Made by a program: the position numbers and the translations under genes. The notes under the pieces are model-generated. The model was not told the origin of the DNA. It made no database searches and worked only from the letters and a program-made list of their open reading frames with translations. This document shows, piece after piece, positions 39,061 through 54,629 of a stretch of DNA of 64,000 nt (position 1 is the first letter of the stretch; each line of letters starts with the position of its first letter). This DNA is from Todiramphus chloris collaris (lineage: Eukaryota > Chordata > Aves > Coraciiformes > Alcedinidae), in assembly GCA_025345505.1 (NCBI GenBank), contig JANVCC010000011.1, forward strand, positions 6,822,767-6,886,766, read 5' to 3'.

Positions 39061-42000
39061 CTACTTAAAGATGGAGGTTTTATATTTCATAGTGTGAAGA
39101 AATTTGAAACAATTATTTAACTAAAATTTTTCTATGTAGCTAGAGGCAGCTTTATTGTATAATATAATAATAAAGACCTCGTGGTGTGTATAATCATCCA
39201 GAATTAATGTAACAGACGTCATTAATGAAATGGTGGGAGTCACCCACTGCTGACCTGAAGCCAGATGGATGTTGAGCGTCAGACATTATCAGCACACTCC
39301 ATCTGCACTGCAGCAGAATTTAAAACAGATAATGCAGGTGAGAGGAGGAAGTGTCAGTTGTACTTACCTGGGGCACAATTGGCCCTCAGTCTCATGATTA
39401 TTCAGAGTCTGGATGTGTTTTAGTCTGTAGTTTAGGCAACTAAATTACACCATAAATTTCCAAAACCCAGTATAACAATTCTTGTCCATTATATACAGAG
39501 TGGTTTTCCTGTGCTGTTACTGGACAATCTAGGTGCTGTCGAAGGCTGCTGGTAGAAAATCCTGTCAAAGCTTAGGCACTAAATTTAGGTGAAAATCACC
39601 AGAGACGCTTAGCTCTTTCCATACAGACTTACATGGGTTCTAACTTTTAAAAGACTGCTTCTTAGATCGATACAATTCAGGGTACCGCTTTAAGTGCTTC
39701 CATTAGGCAGATTGGATGCATCTGTCCTGATGTTCTGAAAAAATTGTAGTGGAGTCTGTAACATCCAAGTGTCCCCCATGCCCCCAGCATCATTTCAACA
39801 CTTGCTGCAGCAGTTAGGGCTTGCTCAAGTCTCTCTCAGCACAGTATTTGGAGTTGGCCTTCTCTATGAAAATGTTTAAGTTCACAAGAGCCAAACTGCA
39901 GGTAAAAATCTTATTTTTAATGGCAGAACAAAACAAGTGTAAAAGTCTGGGTATTTTTTGTTCTTGTTCATTTTGCTTATGTAGGTCAGCTTCTAGGATG
40001 CATTGCACTGTGGCAGGGGAGATTACCCAACACTGCTCTGCATGCCTGGACATCCAGCCTAAGCCTGTGGGTGCTGTGTGTATTTTGGGAATGACCTATA
40101 AAGACCCAAGTCAGAAATGATCCTTGTCTCCTTCTAGTGCTTTATGGAAGTCTGCAGAAGGTAGTTGTAACAAGAAATCAGAAAGAAATGAAGAATAAAA
40201 AGGGAATAAGAAGCACAGGATTACATAGCTCTAAAGAGTGCACAACCAAGTGGTTTCAAGTCGAGTAATTACAAAAGAGTAAATGATGTGAAGCGGGAAT
40301 AAAATCAACAAAAGTGAGATGAGATGTGTCTCCTGACCATCTGCCCAGCTGGAAGCAGTTGACATTTCCCTGTAAGCAAAATGGAACAGCAAGGCACAGA
40401 AAATAGTGGCAAGTGTGGGAAAAGCTAACAGACACACTGGAGGAGCTGAAGCTGGACTATTAAAGTCCTAATCATCTCCTGAATGCCAGAATTCACAAAA
40501 TTAAGCTAGTATGGGCAGCAGCGCTCTAATACCCTACTTGGTTTGTGACATTCTGTTTGCTACCAATATCCTATTTTGGAACAAAACAATTCAATACTTT
40601 GGCTGAGAAACAAGAGCCCTGGAAAGAAGACCATGGTAGGCTTTGTTTGTGGTACTGAGAAGGGAAACATGGAGGAAGGGGGTAAGTCCTCATTTGTCCC
40701 ATTCACCTCTATTTCTCTTTCTGAACATGGTTTTTCCCACCAATTACAATGATTGATCAAATTTCAGTAGTCAAGGATCACCGTATCTGCTTCTCTCATG
40801 CTCTGATCTTTAATGCAGAGAATAATTACCAGTGTTTTAAACTTAATGACAAAACTAAGACCAAAAGGTGCTAGTATTTCAGTAAATTTGCCTCCAAAAA
40901 GATAAATTTAAGCTTTGTATTACATGCTGTTCATATCCCCTAAAGACCACAATGTCAAAATTTGCATATAAGCCAGTTCCCTGACCTTTATTGGGAGAAA
41001 ATGTATTTCATCTTTAACTACGGAGAGGCAAAAGTAAGCAATATTTGTGACTGCTGAGAAGCAACACAGCACACAACATGATGGAAGCATTGCAGAGTCA
41101 TGCATTACTCTAAATCTTTGAGAAGGGCTGACAGTCCTGCTCTACAGTGTATTGATCACCAAAGCAGCTGCCAAAAAAGTGAGAAGTGAAATATTAAATA
41201 CATTGAACTTGGCCCTGTTTCACAGTATCTCTTTCCAGGATTTGTAATTGGACAACTCGGGGCATGAAATGGTCCTACTTGCATCAGCTCTGTATTCCTG
41301 CCGAGGAGCCTTCTGTAACTATGGTGTCGTGACACTTCCCATCTTCAACCCACTAATTCTTGCTCCAGCCTCCCGTGATTGCCATTTTTCAGTAGATTTG
41401 CACCATAACTAAATAACTAAACAGTGACTTTTTTAGGATCAGATGGGAAGTCTGTGTCAAAATGGAGGAGTTTCACCTGTCCAGCCTGGTGCCCTAAGAC
41501 CAAGGACATCTTTCCCATTCAAATTTTCAATAGGTTCTTGAGTCTAATCATTTTCTCAGTCTTTTGACTGCATGTGCAATAGACACAAATAGAAGTAATC
41601 CTCTTGGCACTGTACGAAAAGTTGGAGAAGCTGCATGCAGTAGCAGGAGGTGACTCTAAACTGATGTATAGCACAGAAAGCGATGGCAGCAAAGGGACTG
41701 ATGTAGGGACTGTAACAAGAAGGTACATCCCTGCTGCATACAGAGTTAACATTTTGGTTTGTGTAAAAGTTTGTGACGTTGCGTCTTCTATTTTTTGTTT
41801 GTTTGTTTGCTTATATTAATCCAGGGCCATTGCTGGTGGTATAAAATCCTTTTAACAGATTGCTTAGATCATGGCCAACTGTGATCAAAAGCAGCACATG
41901 AAGTCCCTGTCATTAAATAGCGCTGCCTTTAATCCCCAGAGGTGAATGACATTCTGTATTTTCAGTGTGGTAAATGCACCTGGCAATGTTCAGATAAGGG

Positions 42001-45000
42001 TTATGAGTAAGCAGTTTTTACAGGCGTGCATGCAAACATATAAAGCTGTTCTGAGCAAGGTCAGAATAATTCACAATACATATTTTGGCTCAGCTTGAAG
42101 ATTATCTGCAAAACCTAAATACAGACAATTGCAGGCAAGACTAATAAATAATTAAATGAGCCTTCATCAGCAGGAATAGTTTATTATGGTTTGAGTTAAT
42201 AGTTCTTTCACCTGCTCTTTCCTCATGCCAATGAATATCGGCCATTACCTCCCCATGAACCTTTTTTTAGCTCACCATGAATCACATCTCAGAAAAGACA
42301 CTCTATGGGAATTGCATTTGTGTAGCATTTAATGGGTTGAAGAACCAAAGCCAGATCTGGTATTTTTTGTCCACACCCAAAACAATTACATGGAGTCACT
42401 TCTTTATGTCAAAAGTTAGTTTCAGAATACAGTTTTGTTTATAATGAACTATTTTTTTTTAAGGTTAATGCCAGAAGATTAGATGGCTTTGAGTTGTTTT
42501 GCCTATTATTTGAGGTTATTTTGTTTGATAAAAGTCCTGCTTGAATATTTGAGATTTGTGCTGCAGAACACAATAACAGGATATGGTCACATCAAGAACT
42601 GGCTCAGAGGTTCACTAGCAGTGAACTTCTAACAGTTCAGCTATTTTGTGGTAACAGCCCTTTGCACGCTTCAACTCCAGTGGCTGTGGAACAAGCTCCC
42701 TGCAATCAGGCCATGTTTCCCATGGAGTGTGCTCCAGCAGTTACCAGGACGGGACCAATGATCTGTGAACCCAAGTCCCACCTAACCTCTCAACAATATG
42801 TTTGTGGGCCTAAGCCCAAGACATTTACAGATGCAACATACTATAGCAGGGACTCTAGCATCAGATAGTGAATGCTTTTGTCATATGAAAGATTTTGGAT
42901 GTTAACAGAAGGTGGGAGCAGTCACTTTGCCAGTGAGAGGTTTTGAGATGAGCTTTGGAGGAAGAGAAGGGAGGATTCTTGTACTGCAGAAACACTGAGG
43001 TGCTAGATCTTCCCCCCCCTTTAAATAACAAACAAAACTATGATTACAGGGGCTGTTCATCCTGAGTCCCTGGGATACTTGAGGGAGATGATGAGTGATT
43101 AGAAAAAGATGAAATATTCCTTTAAATACTCATTAATTAATCCTGTAGCAATTCCACTGTCTTCATAACTTCCTGTAACAGGAAATTTTCCTTCCGCTGT
43201 CTGAATGCTGAAGACCATTTTTATTCTTGTTATTATATATCAAAAACTTGTTTTGATACAAGTTTGTCAGATTGCCCTGAGTGATGCTGCACCTACCAAT
43301 TAACCTGCAAATGCAAAGAGCCACCACAAAGCATTAGATTAATTGCTTTACCTATAGGAAACAGTTTGTGGTGCATAAGCATCCCTCTGGGCATGATCAC
43401 ATCTGCATTCCTAGTGCCAGGTATCCAACTTGGCAGGACACCACCGTTCAGCTTCTGAAAACAAACCTGCAACTGCAGCAGGAGGGTGTCACAGTCTCTC
43501 TCCCGCTGCCAGCTTTAGCAGTCTTCTAAAGCTGGAGCTGGGAAGCAGCCTTTGAAAAGGTGCCAACAAGGAGAATTGTCCTAACTACCTTAAAGGGCAA
43601 ATCTGTACCTTGGAATGTATGTGTATGGATCCTATCAGTACTAATGCTCAGGTAAAGCAGTGTATAGAACATCTAGAAATCTGTGTGCTGAAAACCCCAA
43701 TAACTGAAATCCCTCATCTGCAAGATAAGGAGGCAGGAGCACACATGAAATAGGTGTTAATTGTTCTTGCTTTGCACAACACGGACTCATTCCTTCCATT
43801 TTGACAGGCTACATCCAGAAAAATAACACTGGATGGTGGTTGTGTGTTGCCTACCATCCTGGCAGAGATACAGCAAGATAGATCACACCTCTTTTTATAG
43901 AAATAAAAAGGCCGATGGTGAGAAACAATCAGGATGGAGGAAGGTGTTTTTGTTTATTCCACAAATTTGTTTGAGAAATAGGTACATACTTTCCTGTCCT
44001 CTCCACCCTTTCGCTTGAGTTAGTCACTGGGACAAGTCCTCATCTTGCCTACGTGGAGATAAAGACACAGGGTCATGTAGGCAACCTGGCCTTGCATCTG
44101 TGAGCTCAGCTTGCACTGAGCTTGCTTTGCTCCTGAGAGTGTTAGAAGAGTGAATGTCATCTGGGAGAGACAGAGAATTTCTTTGAGACTCTGACACAAA
44201 GTTCACATGAGAATAATTCCTTAAAGCAGAGTCACATCCTCTTAAGGGAGCTCTACACAGAGGTGGGAGGACTGCTAAGAGGGTTTAGAAGTGCTGTGGA
44301 TCATCAGCAGTAGCTGAAGGATGTAACTGCTGACAGAAGGGAGGAGGTTTCCAAATAGCTTGAAAGAGTGAACCTCATCTACCAAAAGGTAGATGTCCTG
44401 TTCTGAGGATGATCTAGCTCAGATGCCTGAGATAAGACTGGCACTTAAGCTTGGTGCTGTAAAAATATGCTGCAAGGTCCTTTGATACATGGGGTCTCTG
44501 GAGCCTCAGCACCTCTCTAAGCCCCAGACAACCCTGTTTGCTGACTGCAGATGATCCACTTTTCTCATTAACTGGACAAAGCCTGAATGCCACAAATGTC
44601 TGAAAGGCAGGTACGCTAAACTGGCATTATCTCATGTAATGAAACAAAAAGAAGCACAAAAGTCTCTTATACAAATCCACAGGATTATGAACATTTATAA
44701 GAAAATAAAACTAACCCAAAAACCTGAACAGACTCAGTCCCAGCTTCCTCAGGAGTGTTCTGCAGTGTGTTTGCCCTTACCCGCAGGGAAGGGATGGGAG
44801 AACAACCACCAAATGCCAGATGTTTTATACATTGCATAATGTATTACTGGAAAATAGTATAGGGGTGAATTAATAAGATTTCTGGTGAATAATACAAGGT
44901 AAGTAATAATAAAATGCACAAATACAAACCAGAACAAACAGCTCTCATGCAAGAAGCACTACCAGGCTGTGAAATTGTTATCTATAGGAACCAGGGGAAA

Positions 45001-48000
45001 CTCAATTCCTTGTCAAAGTTTCAGATAGAATGGATAGAGTACTAATATACACCCATCAGGAATACTACTAGGAGACTGATGAATCATATTATCTGGATTG
45101 CTTTCCCATCTCTAGATAAACATCAGACTATATAAAATTCTGTTATAAAACATTCATTTCACACACAAATGGCCTGGGCTTTGATTTGGTACCTTCTCAG
45201 AAGTAGACTTCCTTATTTATTCCCTTGAAGATTTTCCTACTATTAGACAAGAATTAAGAAAATATCTTTACCTCACTGAAGAAAAAAGTCTTTAATATTG
45301 ATTGCTCCACTGCTTCCAAACACTGGAACTCATTGTAAAGCAGACCTACAATTATTCTCTTGGTGTATAACTACACACATTTGCCTGGGCCACTGAATCC
45401 TACCAGATGGAACCTGAACTCTTGAGTCACACAGTGACATGATACCATGAGCTATCTGTGACTGTCCTTTAGCTCAGTGTCTGGGGTAGAGCTCTGAGCC
45501 ACATGTTCATTCATGCAATGAAATTTTAAGTAACTATAGATTGAATGCAACATCTGTTTAGGAGGTGAATTTCTGAGAGACTTCAGGGTAAAGGAACCAG
45601 CAGGTACTGAGATCACATTTTTACAGACGGCTTCCTGGCTTAGTATGCCACTTATAAGGAACAAGGTCCATTGCATGCTTTAAACCCTAGGATGTGATTT
45701 ACACAGAGGCAAACAGCTCGGTGCAGCATAGACTATCTTTTGGCAGAAGTATTGAAAGTCATTGGGTGTTTTCCTCACCTCTACTTTTCTCCATGCCTTG
45801 ATCCTTCCTGCTGTTTCCTAGCTCCAACATGACTATCTATCTGAATACACCATAAGACAACAAGGACACCCAATCTGAGCCTATCTGCTGGATAAAAGCT
45901 TCTGATACCTGTAGAGAAAGGGTGCAGCAACAAGAGGACAGTGACAGATGGAAGGAAGAAGCATGGAGAGGAAAAAGAGAAAGGTAAAGGTACAGAATGT
46001 TAAGTTTCTATATATTGTCCTGATGAATCCAATAGCAACACCTAAAAGAGGAGTAGGGCATGGAAAGTGCTGGTGTAGAGAGCCTGAAAGAGCTGATGTA
46101 GAGATGTAAGAAAGCGCACAAAGACCAATCAATTGAGAAATATCAAGTAGTTTCATCTGAGGGACAGAGCAGGAAAAGGGAGGGATAGATGAAGATAATG
46201 ATATTACTAAGGGCTGTGTCAATGGGCATCCTTGTGCAGAGGCCAAAGTACGTGGTTTCATGTTGTAGAACAGAACTGAAGCTTTGAGCTTCCTGGGGTT
46301 TGGAGAGAGAACAGGGGGGGCTGCCATTTCAGGCATCTGAGAGCACAGGAATGCAACAAATGGGCTGCGTTACTACAGCTTAATGAATCCCTGTCCATCA
46401 GCTGAGCTGCTGCACACACCAACATAAACCAACTTTACCTGCCATGTCTGCAAAACAAGAAGTGCTAACTGACTCTAGCATGAAGGTGGATCATTTCCAA
46501 GGCACTATGGGAGGATTTTCAGCAAATGCATGTCATTAGCCATTCAGACAGGCTTAAAACAAACCTGAAGTGCATCTCAGATGACAGATGGCAAAGTTGC
46601 AGTAACCATATTGCTTTTATTCAGACAGTCATGGAAACCACTGCAGCTTTGGTTTTGGCACTGATAGTCTATGGTCAGTTATTTCCCCATATATTCCACG
46701 GCCTTTCCTTATAACATGCACTAAGCAACTTCCCAAAGTCCTTTTCCTTCCTTCTTTGTACCCTGTATTAATAAGAAATATGAATACTATAAAACTGCCT
46801 TGGGAACAAGAGAGAGGACTGAGTTTCATACCCATAACTACACTTTTTTTTTGTTTAATCCAAGCCTAGATCACAAGATATCTCTTGTGAATTATAAAAC
46901 ATGTGATGTAAATAAATTGTAATCCCATTAAGTGGAGGAGGAGCTAGGGATTGTAAACCTTTCCTTTTACAGTCTGCTCTGAGTAGTTTAGAAGCTTCCT
47001 TTTATTTATAATTTTTGTGCTCCAGGAAGATATTTGAGTTCAGCTAAGCCATTTCAGCAGACTTTGCCTAAAATTCATGTACCCTGTGTGATAACCTCCA
47101 TCACCAGCAAGAAGTCATTGTCATTGCTGGTGTACAGCAGGATCACTTACCTGCTCCGTTAGGAAGGGACTAGTAAAAGTGTGTAGGACCCTACAGAGCC
47201 AGGAATGTCCTTTATGAGATTATCTTTATAGTGTCTGTGACTGTATGAGGCTGTCCAAAACGCACCCCTTGGGTTTTTTATATAGTGAGGTAGATTTTAA
47301 CCATAAGCACAGAATGTTTCAAGCCCTTTCCAACACTCTCTTGGAAAAACTATTAGACTCAGAGGCCCACCCTGGTTTAAGCAAACTAGTTTCTACTCCC
47401 TGTGATAATTTTCTGCCACATTCCCCTATTGCTCTAGAATTTGAGAATCACAGAGCCTGTTTTCAACAGCAGCTGAAATTGTCCAGAGATCACATATTTT
47501 TTAGATAACCATTTCCACACCAAGTCTTTTCCCATAAAAAGCAGTTAAGTGTCACTAGGCCTTTTTTTAATGTTGAGATTATAACACAGAGGTAATTTTA
47601 AAAATAACTGTTGCGTTGACCCTGAATTTAGGGAAGCACCAAAGCTGCAGGATACCCAGTTGCCCAGTACTTATCGTTCTCATGGCTGAGTCGAGCCTTG
47701 TGTTTACACAGCATTGTCTGGTGTGAAGAAGACTCTATCATTCTGTTTTCTGTTTTTAAGAAGTCTGATCCTCACCCCTGTGAAAACCAGTGGGCCCCAG
47801 TTCAAAGCAGTCTGTTGGATACAAAAATAAAAGTGGCCAAATCCAACGGAAGACATGTAAACTTTGCACACATGAACACTCACACAGATGTTTGGCATAC
47901 CTACATGTAAATAGTGCATCTGAGGCATACATATGCTTAAATACTGTTTTTGTGTGCCCGGAATACTGTACCCTCGAATGAACTTTCCCTCAGAGTAGAA

Positions 48001-51000
48001 GTGTAGGGGTTTTTTTTATTTGTACTCATAATTATTTTTTTTCCCATCAGGATATTTTAATGATTTAAGTCCCATAAGCCCAAGAGCTCCAGATGCATAT
48101 TTCAGTTGTTTGTCATAAGAACTATCCAACGTAAAAAATAACCATGCTTTCAGCCAGAATGAGTTTGCACAATGCTTAATGTTAAAATGCAGTAAAAGAG
48201 TTTTTCATTATAGTGAAATAAGTTCTTATAAAAGTGTCATTTGTGATGCTTTAAAACCAGCAGTGGTAAATTAAGATTTTTGCCATCTGCAATGCTTTAA
48301 AAGGATCTAGGTTTCTAGAAGGTGAACTTCAGTTCCTATCAAAGGCAGCAATAATCTTTCAGCTTGATTTTAGTGGTGCTTAAATTTTACACAGAGATAC
48401 AACTTTTAGCTTTTTCACCTTTCGACTTTCTGGAGCCTTGAATTATTGCCATCTTACCAGTAACTCTTTTGGGAAGAACTATGTACCTACCATACATTAA
48501 TCAAACTCTCCTGCAAGGGTAAGCAAAAAACCCAGTCAAAAGTGTTTTTCCAAAGTCATCCTAATAGATTAATAAAACTAAGCACTGATTTTTCTAGAGG
48601 GCCACATAACATATTGTTCACCTGCCTATGACTGTTGCTACATCAAGGCAAGACATGGACCTACCTTTCTGGCTTCATATTTCTACTCCTGGGAGCATCC
48701 AGCTACTTTGTTGGGGCTGTGGTGTGGATGCAACAGAGGAAACCAATGGAATTGCATGGATGGATGGAAGTATATGCACGTGCTTCAGGACAAACTAGAA
48801 TTGCAGTAGTTTCAGGAGGCAAAATTCACTGTAATCTCTCTAGGAACAGGATTTGGTTGCCTCTCTCATGGTCCTTTCTTCCAAATGTACCTATCTCTAT
48901 CTCTTTGTTGAGAGTGCTTGCAGAGTGATCTGTTGGAGGAAGCAGACTGTTTCAAGTCAGATGTGGCTAATGGAACATTCACTTCTCCTCTCTGTATAAG
49001 ACAGTGTCATCATCAGTTATTGAATTCTTTTAAAACTGCTTATCTTTCATTCTTTGTTAATGATTTTTCCGTAAGCAACCCTGTTTGCTTCTGGAATTAC
49101 TTGGTCGATGCCCACTTAATTGCCTTTTGCCCTTTTCACCTTGGGATGAACTCAGATATGAACACTGATTTACCTAAAAGTGAAAGTTCTTGCAGTCTCC
49201 AGTTAAATATTTACTTATGCCTTTTTTGGTTTGCCTTGTCCTTGGTATTCCCAAATCCTTTGAGACATCAATATCAATTCCCACTGACTCTATAGACAAT
49301 TCTCTCCTTAAGCAGGGTTACTCAATGCTGTTTTGGACACATTTTCTACTACTTAACTTACTGCAAATATTTTCATATTTGTGTTACAAAGGCCAACAGA
49401 GACCTTGTGGACAATTTCTTCCTGTTCTTAGAAAAGTACGTGCAAGATTGGTTAGGATGAAGACATTTTAAACTGAGTTCAGACTGGACTGCAGTACCAG
49501 GCTGGAGTATTGACCTATATAACACAGAGTGATTAAGAAGTTACTGAATGAAGGACCTAGGGTCACCCTTCCCTCATCAAAGCACAGTTACTGAATATCA
49601 GTAAATGAAGACCAGTGCTGAGGTACCTTGAAACCTCTAGTTTTTTTGTAAGAGGAAGCAACAAAGAAGGAAGGGAAACTAGGGGAACACCGTGGTCCTG
49701 AAATGCAAGAAAAGCAAGACCAGATTCAAGGTAATGTATGGATGTGGCTCAGCACCGAAGAAGCTACCCCTCGTACTCTCTGTAGCAGCATGTTCATTAC
49801 CCAGACTGCCCATTTTCTGAACAGGGAGCATTTTGAAGTTGTGAAAAGTAAGAAGGTAGTATGCTGAATGGAGAATTTCCAGGGCATTGTGATTAGGGTA
49901 CTCACTTGACACCCACAATGTCTCTACTCAAAAGCCTTCTCACAACAGGGACTTGCTCTCCAGCTGCTGTTACCTTTGGTGACTGCTCCAAATACCATCT
50001 TGTTTGCCATTATGAAACTGGTATTATTACGAAATTTTCTTCGGGTCTTTTACTTCCCATGTTATATTAAATAAATTAATATTTTTAAGGTCAGACAGAA
50101 TGGTTTGAGCCAGATTTGAGTATGATTTGTTGCACAAAGTGGGAGTGGTTACAAAAGGCTGGAGTGTCTGAAGGCAGCTCCTGGTAAGGACACCACTCAC
50201 TTGGAATGTGGATGAATTCAGATAAACAAACAGAAGCTTCCCTCCTGCCCCATCTGAGTGATGCTAAGGTGTTATGTGTAAGGGGCAGTGCATGAAAGAG
50301 AGGAACTTGCCAGGTGTCCTGTCCTGACTGGTTTTTGTACCAGACCAGAAAGGTAGATATGCTCTGAGCCCTGGGAAGAAGAGAGGAATGCCCATCCTGA
50401 GAGTCCTGCCAGAACTTCATCTTTAATAAAGACCCTAGAGATGAAGTGGTGGCGGGATGTAGGAGGCTTTGTTCACACACCAAAATATTTCTTCTTAAGC
50501 ATTTATCAGGACTTTTCCTGTAGTGTTATGCAACAGCTGACACAGCTCCAAAGCTGCCAGAGGCACTCTAGTATTGGACTTCTATAATTATTTTGGTGTT
50601 TGAACTTGGTTATGAACATAGACTTTAATGTCTGCTGTCCAGAAAAGCTTTTTTTTTCATACTCCTAGGCTGTACATGTAGCTGAATAGAGAAGCTCTTT
50701 TCCAACAAGGACCCCCCTTTCTCCATTCAGTTGTAGCTAAGACACTCAGGGTCTCTGCAGGAGCTGGAACTCAGTAGGAACTGATGTCTCAGTCAGCATT
50801 CTGCTGGAGTCTTCACCTCCCCAAATGATTTTGCATTACCAGAATTGCTCATGGTGAAAGGAAACGCCCATGCCTTCTGTAATGCAATGAGTATAATTTC
50901 TGCTTGTCCTTCATCTAGAATTGACATTTATATGGCAAACATACAACACTGAAATGAAACAAAACAAAACTATTACAGAATTGTCTCTAAGCTGTTTATA

Positions 51001-54000
51001 AACTTATGTATTAATTGCAACATTTCTACCTAACTCAGCCATGCATGTTTTTATTTCAATATTTAATTTTACAAACCATAGTGATGCTGGTTTGCCTTTT
51101 TGTCTTTTACTGACTGAACAATCAACCCACTTACCCTTAGGTATCCTTCTGCCCAATCTGTACCCACAAATTTCTGCTCTCTGTGGCTTTCAACAGCTGA
51201 AACGAGGGAATATAGAATGCTGGCAAGGTGCAGAGTCCTCAAGTCAGTCCTTTCCAGCGTTCAAACTCTTTACACAGGTGGCACACAGGAGCAAAGAGGT
51301 AGTCTTTGCCTTTGTGAAAATATTTGTGCGCTGTTAATCTGAAGACCTATTTAGGGTGGTGACTGGCCTAGGCAATCCAAGCCCTGGCATTGGGTTACTC
51401 ATGTAAAAGCACCTCAGGTTAGAAGATATTTGCATTTATCTTGAAGATCACTGATCAGATTCAAGCCAAGCTGTCTTGAACAAGCCTTGAACATGCCCAC
51501 AGGCGTGGAAAAGTATTTGGGTGGGACAGTGCTAAGCCCTCTTTGTCTATGTTTAATCTTAGGTTGCTGATAAAGTTTGGGAAGTGTGGCAAAAATCTCG
51601 TAACACTGTCTGTGCTTTGGCACAACAGCAAGCACTTTGTGGAAATGTTGTTTTCTTCCCCTCTGGGGAACATGCTACTACCTATGTATTGTGGGCTTCC
51701 TTCAGAAGGTACCCAGTGATGATTTTCAGTTTGCTTAATTGCTCCATGGATCTTGTTATTAAAAATTCTATTGGCTACATCTGTACAGATGCAAAAGACC
51801 AGTGACTGTTGCCTGGCATGAAGCCAAAGGACGTGTTATGATTCGTATCCACATGACTAAACTCTTTTTCCCCTAAAACCAGGGTGGCCACACCCAGCTG
51901 CCTATTGGGAATGGTCCCAAGAATGTGCTGTTCTCTATGCTATGCTCAGGTATCATGTGCTAGCTGATGCTAAGCCATGTCAAGGGACCATGAAACAATA
52001 TAGACAAGCATGCTCCAGTGTTAGGGCCAGTCTTGTGGCCCAGTTTAATTTACTAGTCTAGACATAGCCATTAATATCAAGGATTTAGCAGGATTCTTGA
52101 AAGGGCCAATGTACTTACACGACTAATATCCAGAGGATATTATACGAATATCCAGAGGAATGGGAAAAATATTTTGAAAGAAGAAAAAAAACCCAAACAG
52201 ATCAGGTGTTTTGGCAGCGATAAAGTACTAAGTTCCTCTGGCAACAGAATACACAGAACTGCTTCTTACAGGGTTTCTGGTACCCTCCTCAGCAACATCT
52301 GGTGCTGCAAGTTCTTGGGAAGAGGATGATGGACATGATGGCTCTCTGTCCACTCTGCTCTGTCAGTCCTGGTGCTGCCACGTAATGTGACTCTCTTGGT
52401 AAGAGGTATGGAAAGACGGTGAAAATACCCCTCAGGACCTCTGATTTCCTTGACTTGCTCCCTGATCTGAATAAGGCAAAGCTTGGAGTCAGGAGCTGAT
52501 AGCTGGCTTTTGCCCAGTGCTTCATCCAGATTAGCAGGTCTGAGTGCTGAACAAACCATCCTGCTTCACACCTGGCATGGTACCTTGGCACAAATGTGGA
52601 TTTGTTTTACTTCCTGATACTCTAATATGTGCAAGAACTATATTGCTACGTTGTGTCTGTCATGGTTTTTGAACTGAATTCTTCAACTGATCCCAGACCA
52701 AGCTTTTCCTTATGTTTTCTAATTTAAATGTAAACAAGCAAAGATATTTAGTCTCTCCCATGCACACATACCATGGTTGCCTCCTATGTCCCCTCTCTTA
52801 CCTCCAGGATGCTACTGATACTCTTATTCCAGATATCCCTGTGGTGTGATGAATTGGAGAGTTTTAACAACTTCCATGTGAACTTCCTTTTGTGAAAGTC
52901 CATGAGAAGCAGCAACCAAGGAAGAAAAGGCTGAAGAAGCTGTGTGGAAATGGCACCACGGGCAGACCCAGTCAGTAGAAGCATTGATTCTTGTAGAAGC
53001 CAACACACATCATGACAGCTGGAAATATCAATAGATTGTGAGACGTTCATAATAGCCACAAACAACATCTGCACCCTATTTCCTGAAGGAAGACTCTGGG
53101 ATACAAACACAGCCATTGTATTAAAAAAATACAGTGATGCCTGAATGAAGAACCAGTCTTAGCAAACCCACATGAAGCCCCAGTGGTGTCTATGGCAGGA
53201 TCCCAGGGGAACGCATGCATAGGTCTGTTTTCATGTTCAGGCCCCCAGACTGTGTACAGACAAAATTCCTCTGAGTGTGAGAATGAAGACACGGATTGGG
53301 AAATCCCTACAGGAGACCCTGAGCCAAAATGACTCACGCCACACTGTTTCCTTCAGATGTGTGGCACTACCCTTCATCGGTGGTAATTTGTCTGCAGATA
53401 TTTTATGTGCAGTGTCCATTTATACTGAATAAATACTGTCATGAATAATATATCTGTATGCCCCTTTCATTACAAAGGCAGGTTTCAGATACAAAGTGAA
53501 ATGTGAAGCCACATCCTATATCTGATGTTGACTCCAAATTCCCAACAAAAAAAGGGCTGTGGAAATGCAAAATCAGACCCAGGCAAAATCAAAATGTGGT
53601 CTGTCACCGTTCCTTCTTGTGGGTGATATTCAATCCCTTACTGAGGCTTAGCACAAAGCCTAGCCAGCACTTAAACCCCTCAGCAGGATCTTTAAATGGT
53701 CTCCAGGCTTTATGCTGGGTGTCTGCACTAGCATGATTTTATCCAGAGGGGAGAGGGATTGCTTTGTCCATATTGAAAAGTACACAGCTAGCCTCTTCTG
53801 TAGTATGTCTCTTAATTTAATCCTTTAGATTGAGGGGATGCTGGTTGCCCTAGAGGAATAAAAGTTGTCACTCGGAGGCATGTGTCTTTTACTACCCATG
53901 CAATCTGAAGCATTACATTCAAATCAAATCAAAGCAAAGCACTTCAAGAGCCAAATCTAGAGCAGTTTTTCTTAATTGGCATGTAAAGTTAGTACCTTTT

Positions 54001-54629
54001 GTTAATATTTTAAGGCAAGTCAAAAGCAGCATTTTAAATTCTGAGGAGTAAGCACAGTAGGCTCAGACGTGCAAATAATTCCACATCTCTTATTTCATAT
54101 GATCTACCTGAGCTCTGACTAATTGTAAATGCAAGCTTTTGAAGACAGCATCTAATGTTTAGAAGCTTCAATAACTGTATCATGGCTCATCACAGAAATA
54201 TTAATATACCTAAATAGATGTCCACTTAGAGTGTTAAAGGTAACTTCAGTTTGGACTGTGTACACAGATTTCCCTTAATTTCCATTCTGCTGCCACTATT
54301 GTTTGCTTTTTGGATGCTAGGACATCAGACACTGGCCACATTGCCTTTACATAGTGGGTTTCTAGTGAAAGATTCATGGATTTGGACTGCAAAATGGCTG
54401 TCACGTAAAAAGAGGGGCTGAAAGGCTTTGAAAAACTGTCAACTGGAATATAAAAGCAAAGTTTTGATTCAGTGACTTGGTAAATATTTCAGAACTTCTC
54501 TTCCCCTTATGGCATTATGGGGTCAACCCTCCCTCATTTTCCCTGTGTCCCTGTGGAGGTGGATGTATCCGGTACTCATTAGACAGAGGCTACAGCAGTG
54601 GGATGAGAAGAGCTCAGATTATAGTCGTG

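Noticed and set aside
43700-43765. Possible inverted MIR fragment ('ccctcatctgcaagataagg')
   Set aside because: Only one short block matches; too little to call.
45881-46336. 151-codon minus-strand open frame
   Set aside because: Low-complexity Leu/Ser/Pro-rich translation, no known family, length expected by chance.
48635-49471. Three consecutive plus-strand open frames (97, 125 and 93 codons)
   Set aside because: They are in different frames with no shared homology or splice structure that I could recognise, so they do not support a broken gene.
52266-53419. Cluster of overlapping minus-strand open frames, with a polyadenylation-like AATAAA at about 53428 on the plus strand
   Set aside because: No protein similarity and no convincing splice sites; AATAAA is common by chance in AT-rich DNA.
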